Shown: in pieces, positions 40,228-51,000 of the stretch
Numbering within the stretch: position 1 is the first letter of the stretch
Layout: each line of letters starts with the position of its first letter
Origin: Lentzea kentuckyensis
GTDB taxonomy: Bacteria; Actinomycetota; Actinomycetes; Mycobacteriales; Pseudonocardiaceae
Assembly (NCBI RefSeq): GCF_002150765.1
Contig: NZ_MUYM01000043.1
Coordinates: 111,305-175,304, forward strand
Length of the DNA: 64,000 bases
Reading direction: 5' to 3'
Program-made: the position numbers and the translations under genes
The notes under the pieces: generated by a model
Seen by the model: only the letters and a program-made list of their open reading frames with translations
Told to the model about the DNA's origin: nothing
Databases searched by the model: none

Positions 40228-42024
40228 GTGACCAGGAGTGTCTCCACCGTGCCCGCGAAGATCCTGCGCACGGCGTCCGGACGGGAGGCACTGACGTGGG
40301 TGCTCGACCACTGCCGCGCCGCCCCCGGCCTGCCGATCGCCACCGTGCTGGCGACGGTGGCCGGGGCGGTGCTGCAGATCATCCCGGTGTTCCTGCTGGG
40401 CACCGTGGTGGACGGGATCGTCGGCGGGCGAGACGCATCGCTGCTCTGGACGATCGGCATCGCCACGGTCGTGGCCGCGGTGTCCGGCGCGGTGATGACC
40501 GCCGTCTCGACGTACCTCGTCGGCCGGGTCGGCGCGGAAATGCTGGCGCGGCTGCGGGAAGGCGCGGTCCGCGCGGTGCTCGGGATGCCGAGTGCGCGCA
40601 TCGAACAGGTCGGCCGGGGCGACGTGCTGTCCCGGGTCGGTGACGACGTCGCGGTCATCTCCAAGGGTTTCCGCACCGCGATTCCGACGATCTTCTCGGC
40701 GGTCGTGCTGGTGGTGATCGCCACCGCGGGCATGTTCGGGCTCGACTGGCGGCTCGGTCTCGCCGGTGCCTGCGCGCTGCCCGCCTACTGGCTGGCGCTG
40801 CGCTGGTACCTGCCGCGTTCGCAGCCGCTCTACCGGGCCCGTTCCGAAGCCCAGGCCGATCGCGCCCAGGCGTTGATCAGCGGCCTGGACGGCATCGACA
40901 CGGTCCGCGCCTACCGTCTCGAGAACGCGTTCCGGGACAAGGTGACCGCCGAGTCGTGGCGGGTGCGCGACATCGGCATCGACGTCTTCCGGTTCTTCGG
41001 CCGGTTCATCGGCAGGGAGAACCGCGCCGAGTTCATCGGCCTCGGGTTGATCATCGTGGTCGGCTACTTCCTGGTGACGAACGGACAGTCGTCGCTCGGC
41101 CAGGTATCGGTCGCGGCGCTGTTGTTCCACAAGCTGTTCGTGCCGCTCGGCTTGATCATGGCGTTCTTCGACGAGGCGCAGAAGTCCGGTGCAGGGCTGA
41201 CCCGGCTCGTCGGCGTGCTCACGGAGTCCGACGGTGACGAACTGGTTCGCAGCGCGGTCGCGGTGGACCGGAACGCCGCACCGCTTCCGGTGTCGGTGCG
41301 CGGGCTTTCCTTCCGCTATCCCGAATCCGAGCACGACGTGCTGCGGGACGTCGACCTGGAGATCCCCGCCGGCACCTCGCTCGCGCTGGTCGGCGCGACC
41401 GGTGCTGGCAAGACGACGCTGGCGGCACTGGTCGCCGGTACCGGCACCCCGCAGACCGGGTCCGTCCACATCGGACCGTCCGATCTCGCCGAACTGGACG
41501 AGGCCGGCGCCCGCGCGCTGGTCAGCATCCTGACCCAGGAGGCCCACGTCTTCGCCGGTCCGCTCGCGGAGGACCTCCGGCTGGCCGCTCCCGGCGCCAC
41601 CGACGACGAGTTGATGGACGCGCTGCGCACCGTCGGCGCGGATTCGTGGGTCGAGGCACTTCCGCAGGGACTCCAGACCGACGTCGGCGAGGGTGGCGAA
41701 CGCCTCGACGTGACCAAGATCGCCCAGATCGCGCTGGCCAGGCTCGTGCTCGGCCGGTCCCCCGTCGTCGTGCTCGACGAGTCGACGGCCGAGGCGGGCA
41801 GCCAGGGTGCCGCCGCGCTCGAACGTGCCGCGCTCGCGGCCTGCCGGGGCCGCACCACGCTGCTGGTCGCGCACCGGCTGACGCAGGCGATGGCGGCCGA
41901 CCGGATCGCGGTCCTCGACGCGGGCCGGGTCATCGAGCAGGGCACCCACGAGGAACTCGTCGCGCGTGACGGGCGTTACGCGGCACTTTGGGCCGCTTGG
42001 CGATTCGGATCGGCAACTACTTAG
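40228..42024 (+). CDS. cchG: Half-ABC exporter with degenerate signature motif (CchG-type)
   Basis: A 598-aa fused TMD-NBD (six helices, about residues 30-320). The NBD has intact Walker A GATGAGKTT and Walker B 'VVVLDEST', but the signature LSGGQ is replaced by LDVTK ('GGERLDVTKIAQIALARL') and the D-loop is altered. It pairs logically with CchI, whose defects are complementary. It probably moves the siderophore or its precursor across the membrane. The GTG at 40228 follows AAAGG. Confidence 0.9.
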   Translation: MTRSVSTVPAKILRTASGREALTWVLDHCRAAPGLPIATVLATVAGAVLQIIPVFLLGTVVDGIVGGRDASLLWTIGIATVVAAVSGAVMTAVSTYLVGRVGAEMLARLREGAVRAVLGMPSARIEQVGRGDVLSRVGDDVAVISKGFRTAIPTIFSAVVLVVIATAGMFGLDWRLGLAGACALPAYWLALRWYLPRSQPLYRARSEAQADRAQALISGLDGIDTVRAYRLENAFRDKVTAESWRVRDIGIDVFRFFGRFIGRENRAEFIGLGLIIVVGYFLVTNGQSSLGQVSVAALLFHKLFVPLGLIMAFFDEAQKSGAGLTRLVGVLTESDGDELVRSAVAVDRNAAPLPVSVRGLSFRYPESEHDVLRDVDLEIPAGTSLALVGATGAGKTTLAALVAGTGTPQTGSVHIGPSDLAELDEAGARALVSILTQEAHVFAGPLAEDLRLAAPGATDDELMDALRTVGADSWVEALPQGLQTDVGEGGERLDVTKIAQIALARLVLGRSPVVVLDESTAEAGSQGAAALERAALAACRGRTTLLVAHRLTQAMAADRIAVLDAGRVIEQGTHEELVARDGRYAALWAAWRFGSATT

Positions 42025-42039
42025 GTTAGGCTACCTTCA
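42021..42039. promoter_or_regulatory. Iron box 4, before the NRPS
   Basis: TTAGGTTAGGCTACCTTCA: the first 13 bases match the consensus perfectly (16 of 19 overall). It is 15 nt before the NRPS start and overlaps the end of cchG. Confidence 0.75.
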
Positions 42040-42053
42040 CCGATCGTGAAGGG

Positions 42054-45000
42054 ATGGCTGAGTCGTCGATGGAACTGATGGCCGAGCGTGACGTACTTCT
42101 TTCGACCGCCCGGATCGCCTCCATTCGGCGCCGTGCCGGTGAGTACCCTCAGCGGACCATCGCCGTCGCGAGCGCCGTCGCGCTGTCCCGCTGGGCGAAC
42201 CCGGACCTTCAGGTCGACGGACTCGACCTCACGCCTGCAACGCTTTTCGGCGATCTGCTGGTCTGGGCCGACAAGGGCCAGCGGTGGGACGTCGCCGAAC
42301 GGCCTGAGGGCTGGGCGATCCCGCTCCCGGAGGGCGTCGACTTCGTTGAGGCACAACGAGCGCTGGACGACCTGGCCGAGTTCCCGAACCGCGCCATCGG
42401 CACGCTGACCTCCCAGACGGTCGAGGAGCGGCTCGCGGATCTGGCGCGGTGGAACGACAACGAGTTCCCGCGCGACCGGCCGAGCATCGTCGAACTGTTC
42501 CGCTCGCAGGCCCGGCAGCGCCCCGACGCCGTCGCGATCAACGACGGCGAGCGCGCGTTCACCTACGGCGAGGCGCTCACCCGCTCCAACCAGCTGGCCC
42601 GCCACCTGGTCGAACGCGGGTTGCGGGCCGAGCAGGTCGTCGGCATCTCGCTCGACCGCTCGGCGGAGATGGTGATCAGCCTGCTCGCCGTGCTGCAGGC
42701 CGGTGGCGCGTTCGTGCCGCTGGACCCGCAGTGGCCGGCGTCGCGGCGCGAGTCCGTGATCACCGACGCCCAGGTCGTCTTACTTCTCGGCACCGGCCAG
42801 GAGGGTGAACCCCCGGCCGTCGCGGTCGACCTCGATTCGTGGGACTTCTCGGCGTACTCCGGCGAACCCACCGACGTCACGATCCAGGGCGCGCAGCTCG
42901 CGTACGTGATGTTCACGTCCGGTTCGACCGGCCGCCCCAAGGGCGCGATGATCCGGCACGAGGCGATCAGCGAACGCCTGCTGTGGCAGGTCGACCAGAT
43001 CCTCCACTTCGGACACTCCGACGCGTCGCTGTTCAAGGCGCCGCTGTCGTTCGACATCTCGATCAACGAGATCTTCCTGCCGCTGGTGTGCGGCGGACGG
43101 ACCGTCGTCGTGCGGTCCGGCGGCGAGCGCGACCCGCACCACCTGTTGCGCACGATCGACCAGCACCGTGTGACGTTCGTGTATCTGGTGTCGTCGATGC
43201 TGGACGTGCTGCTGAACATCGCTTCCGAGGGCGAGCTGGACAGCCTGCGGCACGTGTGGTGCGGCGGCGAGGTGCTGACCCCCGAGCTGTACGACCGGTT
43301 CCGCACGCAGCTCGACATCCCGATGTACCACGGTTACGGCCCGGCCGAGGCCACGATCGGCGTCTCGCACGTGATCTACCGCGGCGAGGCCGAGCGGCTG
43401 TCGACGTCGATCGGCAGGGCGAACCCGAACACGGACCTCTACGTGCTGGACGACCAACTGCGGCCGTGCCCGCCCGGTGTCGGCGGCGAGCTGTACATCG
43501 GCGGGTTCCTGCTGGGCCGCGGCTATGTGAACGCCCCAGGCCTGACGGCGTCGCGGTTCGTCGCGAACCCGTTCGCCGCCGACGGTTCGCGCCTCTACCG
43601 CACCGGTGACCTGGCGCGGTTCGCGCCGGACGGCTCGCTCGACTTCCTCGGCCGCGTGGACAACCAGGTCAAGATCCGCGGCATGCGGCTGGAGCTGGAG
43701 GACGTCGAGGTCGCGCTGGCCGAGCACCCGCAGGTCCGTCACACCTGTGTCGTGGTGCGGAAGAACTCGGCGGGCGGCAACTACCTCGTCGGGTACGTCG
43801 TGCCGGCCGTGGACAGCCTGACCGCCGACGCCGTGAAGCAGTGGGCTGCCGAGCACCTCGTCGAGTACATGGTGCCGGCGCACATCGTCGTGATGGCCGA
43901 GTTCCCGTTGACCGCCAACGGAAAGCTGGACCGCCGCGCGCTGCCGGAGCCGGTGGCGGAGACCGGGCCGGTCACCGCAGCGGCGAACGACGACGAGGCC
44001 GTGATCTGCGCCGCCATCGCGTCGGTGCTGCGGGTTGAGCAGGTCGGTGCCGACCAGGACTTCTTCGAGCTGGGCGGCGACAGCATCCTGGCGATCTCGC
44101 TGCTGTCCGCACTGCGGGCCGAGGGCGTGTTCGTCACGGCCACCCAGATCTTCCTCAACCGCACTCCGCGCGCGCTGGCCGCCGTCGCGTCGCGGGACGG
44201 TGCCTCGGCGGTCGACCACGACGACGTGCCGACCGGGCCGGTGGCGGGTCTGCCGATCGTGCAGTGGCTCGGCGAGACCACGGACGCCATCGACGGGTTC
44301 GTGCAGTCGGTCGTGCTCAACACTCCCCCCGACCTCACCGCCGACGCTTTGACGCAGATCCTCGACGCGGTGGTCGAGCGGCACGACATGTTGCGCGCCA
44401 AGCTGGTCCGCGGTGAGCGCTGGTCGTTCGACATCCCCTCCGACGGCCATGCGTTGTGGGACGAGAGCAACGCGCCGCTCGACGAGTGCGTGCTCGCCGC
44501 GACCGAGGGGCTCGACCCGGACGCGGGCATCATGCTGCGGGCGGTGTGGCGGTCCGAGGCCCGGCAGCTCGTCATCGTGATCCACCACGTGGTGATCGAC
44601 GGTGTGTCGTGGCGCATCCTGTTCGACGACCTCGCCCTGGCGTGGCAACAGGTTTCGTCGGGCTCACCCGTGGAACTCCGTCCGGTCGGCACGTCGTTCC
44701 GTCGCTGGACCCAGTTGCTGGAGCAGGCTTCTTTCGAGGCGGACCGCGCGTACTTCGAGCGTGCGCTGCCGGGGGAGGATCAGCTGCTCGGCCGGCGTGA
44801 GCTGACCGACGAGGATGTCGTTGCGGGCGAACAGGTTCGCACGGTCACGGTCGGTTCCGCCGCCACCGCCGCACTGCTCGGCGACGTGCCCGCGTTGTTC
44901 CACGCCAAGGTCAACGACGTGCTGCTGACCGGTCTCGCGGTCGCGCTGGCCCGGTGGCGGCGGGACAACGGTCAGGACCAGACGTTCGCGCACATCGAGC

Positions 45001-48000
45001 TGGAGGGCCACGGCCGTGAGGGCCGGTTCGTGCCGCTCGACCCGGATCTGTCCCGCACGGTCGGCTGGTTCACCACGCTGTTCCCGGTGACCGTGGATCC
45101 GGGTTCGGACGACCTGGCCTCGGCGTTGAAGCGGGTCAAGGAAGACCTCGCGCTGGTGCCTTCGAACGGCGTCTCCTACGGTGCGCTGAAGTACTTGGGG
45201 CGCAACGAGTTCGGCGTTGGCCGTCCCCAGGTCCTGTTCAACTACCTCGGCCGCTTCGGCGGAGGCACCAGCGGCGACTGGCAGCTCGCGGAGAACGCCG
45301 GACAGCTCGGCGAGAAGCGCGACCCGGCGATGCGGTTGCCGCGCGCGCTGGAGTTCAACGCCTCCGCCGAACCGGGCGCTGACGGCGAACTCGAACTGGT
45401 CACCGTCATCTCGTGGCCGTCGGGTGTGTTCACCGACGCCGACATCGCGAAGATCGGCTCGTATTTCACAGAGGCGCTGGAAGGCCTGGCCGCGCTGACC
45501 GTGGGCGGCCACTCCCCCAGCGACTTCGATCTGGTGCCGCTGACGCAGGCGGACGTCGACTCGCTGGACAACCCGGCGCTGCGCGACGTGCTGCCGCTGA
45601 CGCCGTTGCAGGAGGGCCTGTACTTCCACTCGGTCTTCGACGACGACTCGGCGCACCGCTACGTCGAGCAGCAGTTGCTGACGCTGTCCGGATCCGTGGA
45701 CGCGCGCAGGCTCGAAGCGGCTGCCGTGCGCGTGCTGGAGCTGTTCCCGAACCTCGCCGCGCGGTTCGTCGGCCTGCCGGACGGCCGGGTCGTCTCCGTG
45801 CTGGAGTCCGGGGTCCGGCCGGAGTTCTCCACTGTGGACGGTCAGGGCATGACCGCAGAGGAGCTCCAGGCGTTCGCCGAACAGGACCGCGTCGCCGGGT
45901 TCGACCTCGCCCGCGGGCCGTTGATGCGCTTCACGCTGATCCGGACCGCGCCCGGCCGTTACGTGCTGGTCCAGACCGTGCACCACATCATCGCGGACGG
46001 CTGGTCGGTCCCGCCGATGCTGCGGGCTTTGCTGGCCGAGTACGAGACGCCAGGTTCTGTGCACGTACGCGGCGGTTACGCCGACTACGTGCGCTGGCTG
46101 GTGACCGGTGATGCTCTCGAAAGCGACCGCGTCTGGGCCGCCGAGCTCGCCGGGCTGGCCGCGCCGTCGTTGGTCGCCGAGGGGCACACGCCGTCCGACC
46201 AGTTCGCCGACATGGTGATCGACGCGCCTGCTGACCTGGACGAGTCGGTGCGCGCTTCGGGTGTGTCGCTGAGCAACGCCGTGCACAGCGCGTGGGGCGT
46301 GACGCTGGGCGGCATCCTGGGCAGCCAGGACGTCGTGTTCGGCTCGACGGTCTCCGGCCGGGACGCCGACGTGCCCGGCATCGCCGAGATGGTCGGCCTG
46401 TTCATCAACACGATCCCGGTGCGCGTGCGGTGGTCCGACTCCGCGACCGCGCGCGAACTGCTGGCATCGGTTCGTTCGCACCAGACCGCGGTCCTGCCGC
46501 ACCAGCACGTGTCGCTCACCCGCATCGGACGGCAGGCGCCGCACGGTTCGGCGTTCGACACCATCGTGGTGTTCGACGTGGCCACGGACGCGACGTCGTT
46601 GAGCGGCCCGTTCGAGATCACCGAGATCGTGAACGAGGGCGCGTCGCACTACCCGCTGACTTTGGTGGCGGAGCGCGGAAACGACGGCGCGCTGCGGTTC
46701 AACCTCATCTACGACACCACGGTCGTGCGCGAGGCCGGCGCCCACACGATCCTGCGGGCGTTCGTCGACACGCTGACTTCCTTGCTGGGCGGTTCCAGCA
46801 TTCCGGTGCCATCGCTGACCTCGACGCGCGCCGCTGCCGACGTCGAACCGGTCACGCTGGCCGACCTGTTCGACGCCGCGGCCCAGCGTTCCCCGTCGTC
46901 TCGCGCCGTGACGATGTGCCACCTCGACGGCAGCTCCGAGAGCCTGACCTACGGAATGCTCGCCGACGCCAAGAACCGGCTGGCGCGCTCGCTCGTCAAC
47001 GCGGGTGTGGGGCCGCGGCAGCGGGTGGCGGTCGCGATCGGGCGATCGCCGCAGCAGGTCGTCGCTCTGGTCGGCATCGTGTCCGCCGGCGGCGCGTACG
47101 TGCCGCTGGACCTCGCGTACCCGGACGAGCGCCTCGAGTACGTCCTCGCCGACTCCGCACCCCAGGTGGTGCTGGTGGAACGCGAGCACCGGGAGCGCTT
47201 CGAACGCCTGCTGTCCCGCGCCGGCGTTGCGGCGCGTGTCCTGGTCTACGGCGACGAGGTGCCGGGCGAGGCTGCCGTGCCTTCCTTCGACTGGCAGAAC
47301 CCTGCCTACGTGATCTACACGTCCGGCTCGACGGGCAAGCCCAAGGGCGTCGTCGTGCCGCACGCCAGCGTGGTGACGTTGCTGGCGAACACCCAGCCGG
47401 ACATGAACTTCGGCCCGGACGACGTGTGGACGCAGTTCCACTCGTACTCGTTCGACTTCGCGGTGTGGGAACTGTGGGGCGCGCTGGTCTACGGCGGCGA
47501 ACTCCTGGTGCCCGACCACGGCCTGACCCGCTCGCCGGTCGACTTCCACGCCCTGGTGCGCGCGCGTGGCGTCACCGTGCTGAACCAGACGCCGTCAGCG
47601 TTCTACCAGTTCATCGAGGCCGACCGGCTCTCATCGCCGTTGCCCGCACTGCGCCGCGTCATCTTCGGCGGCGAGGCCCTTGAGCTGTCGCGGGTGCGCG
47701 GGTGGGTCGAGCGGTACGGGACCGACCGTCCCGAGCTGGTCAACATGTACGGCATCACCGAGACCACCGTCCACGTGACGCATCGCGTGCTGGAGGACGC
47801 TGACTTCGCTTCGGGCCGCGAGGTCAGCCCGATCGGCGGACCGATCCCCGGCCTGCGCACGTACCTGCTGGACCCGTCTCTGCGCCCGGTGCCACCGGGC
47901 CAGGTCGGCGCGATCTACGTGGCGGGCTTCCAGATCGCGCTGGGCTACCACAACCGGCCGGGCCTGACCGCGAGCCGTTTCGTGGCGGACCCGTTCTCCG

Positions 48001-51000
48001 GCGACGGCGCGCGCATGTACAACACGGGCGACCTAGCGCGCCGCACCCTCGACGGCTCGCTGGAGTTCGTCGGCCGCGCGGACAACCAGGTGCAGCTCAA
48101 GGGTTTCCGGATCGAGCTGGGCGAGGTCGAGGCGGCGATCCGCTCGGTCGCCGGCGTCGTGGACGTCGCCGTGACGGTGGCGGACACCGCCGACCATCTG
48201 GTCGCGCACGTCGTGGGCACGCCCGCCGCGGACATCGCCGCGGTGCTCGGGGCGAAGCTGCCGGTGCACATGGTGCCGCAGCGGGTTCTGGCGCTGGACG
48301 CGCTGCCGCTGACGGTGAACGGCAAGCTGGACCGTGCCGTGCTGGAGGAGCGGGCCCGTGCCGAGGAGGCACCGGTTGCCGCCGCGGCCGACGCTCCGGT
48401 CCTGACCTCGCTGGTGAGCATCTTCGCCGAGGCTCTGCCCGGTACCGACGTCGACGCCGACTCTGACTTCTTCGTCTCGGGTGGCGACAGCATCATCGCC
48501 ATCAGCGTGGTCAACCGGGCGCGCGCGCTCGGCCTGTCCATCGCGCCCCGAGACCTCTTCCTCCACAAAACCCCGCGCGCCCTGGCCGCGCACGCGGGGC
48601 CCTCTCGTGCGCTCCAAGTGAACGAAAGCTCCCCGCGTGCACTTCAGCAGCAGCAGGAGGACGGGCCGATCGTGCCGACGCCGATCGTGTTGCGGCAGCG
48701 GGAGCTGGGCGGGGACCTGAAGCTGTTCGCCCAGGCCCGACAGGTGGAGTGCGGCAGCCTGGCGGAGGCACAGCGCGCCGCGGACGCCGTGGTTCGAGCT
48801 CACGCGGCCCTGCGGATGCGACTGCGGGTCGAGCACGGGGTCTGGTCGTTCGGAATCGATCCCGATTGGCAGGCCCCCTGGGGGGATCGGGTCCCCACTC
48901 CAATCGTCTCAAGCGGGTCTGACAATTCTGACGATCCGCAGGTCGCAGCCGGTGTGGTGCCGGTGCTCGTCGCGACCACCGACGACCCCCAGGCCGCCGC
49001 CAACGAAGCCGCTCACCGCCTCGACCCCGAGGCCGGCGTCATGGCCGCGTTCACCTGGCTGGAGTCCACCCGCACCCTCGTCGTCGTGGTCCACCACCTC
49101 GCCGTAGACGCGGTCTCGTGGCTGATCCTGCTCGACGACATCGCCGCCGCCATGCGCGGCGAAGACCTGGCCCCGGCCACCACCCCGTTCAGCGCCTACA
49201 CCAGCGCCCTCACCATCCAGGCCCAGTCCGACACAGACCTGCGCCGCTGGATCGACGTGCTCGACTCCCCGGTCCTGACGCACCACATCGGCGACCAGCG
49301 CGAGATCACGGTCAACCTGTCCGCCGACATCACCGACCGCGTCGTGCACGCCGCGCCGGTCGCGCTCGGCGTCGGCCTGACCGAGCTCCTCTGCGGTGCG
49401 CTGCGCACGGCGTTGACCGAGATCCAAAGCACGCCGACGGATCTGGTGATCGAGTTGGAGCGCCACGGCCGTGTGCCGGTAGAGGACCACCACGACTACA
49501 CCCGCACGGTCGGCTGGTTCACCTCCATCGCGCCGGTGAGGCTCAGCCCGCACACCGATCCCGTCCAGGCGGCGCGGGAGCTCACCCAGCGTCAGCCGGA
49601 TGAGCAGCAGCACGTCGGTTTTGGCCGGCTGCGGTACCTCAACCCGCAGACCGCGCCGGTCCTGGCGGCACTGCCCAGGCCGCAGGTGTTGTTCAACTAC
49701 CTCGGCCGGGGCAGCGAGGCGCAGGCGATCACCATCGACGCCGGCGAGCAGCCGAGTCCGTACGCGGTCGAGGTCAACTCGTGGGTGGACACGTCGACCG
49801 GCAGTCTGCGGGCCACGTTCGCGCTGACCGAGGACGTGTCCGACGAGATCGCGGCACGGTGGTTGCTCGCGCTCGAACGGATCGCGGACGCCTCGGTGAA
49901 CGCGCGGCGCACGGCACCGGTTTCGCCGTTGCAGCGCGGTTTGTACTTCCAGGCGGAGCTGAGTGCGGCTGGGCATTACGTCGCGCAGAGCTACTTCACG
50001 TTCGACCGCCGCCTCGACACCGCCGCGCTGACCAAAGCCCTGCAGCACGTCATCGCCCGGCACCCGGTCGTCGGCGCGGGGTTCGAGGACGAGGACGGGT
50101 CGCCGGTCCAGGTTCTCGGCATTCACAACGACATCAAGGTTCGCACGGTCGACGTGCTGAACCAGGACGCCGTCGAGGCACTGCGCGTCGAGGACCGCGG
50201 CACGGGCTTCGACCTCGGCGCTCCGCCGCTCGTGCGGCTCACCGTGCTGCGGCTGCCGGACGGCCGGGACGCGTTGCTGTTCAGCTACCACCTCCTGCTG
50301 TGGGACGGCTGGTCGCGCGAGATCGTGCTGCGCGACCTGTTCGACGCCTACCAGGCGTTCCTCCGCAACGAGCCGGTCGACTCCTCCCCCGCCACGCCCA
50401 GCTTCGAGAGCTACACCCGTGCCCTGCGAGCCAAGGACGCTCAAGCGGCCGAACGGTTCTGGGCCGGCTACCTCGCGGACCTGCCCGGTCCGACACTGCT
50501 CGGCGACGGGTCCACTTCGGACACCTTGCCGACCAAGATCGTCAAAATTCTGTCCACGGAGGACTCCGCAAGAATCAAGGAGGCCGCGCGCAGGCACGGG
50601 GTCACGCTGAACTCGGTCGTCACCGGCGCGCTCGGGTTGTTGCTGGGCAGCGAGACCGGACGCGGCGACGCGACGTTCGGCGTCACGGTGTCCGGTCGTG
50701 AGGAGGAGGGCACGGACGGGATCGTCGGCGTGCTGCTGAACACCGTGCCGATGCGGATCACCGCACGGCCGGACGACACGGCGGCCACGTTCCTCGCGAA
50801 CGTGCAGGCGTCGCGGGTCGACGCGATGGAACACGAGCACGTCGGGCTCGGCGAGATCCAGCGCGCGAGCGGCCACGACCAGCTGTTCGACAACCTGTTC
50901 GTACTGCAGAACTTTCTGGGCGACAGCACGTTCGACGAGTTCAACGCGGCGAACGGGATCATCGACCACGAGTCGGAGGACTCGACGCACTACCCGTTCA

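Noticed and set aside
46600..50700. Possible MbtH or tailoring genes hidden within or beside the NRPS
   Set aside because: I searched both flanks and overlapping frames for the MbtH Trp/Pro pattern and for FAD/NADPH hydroxylase motifs and found none in this window.
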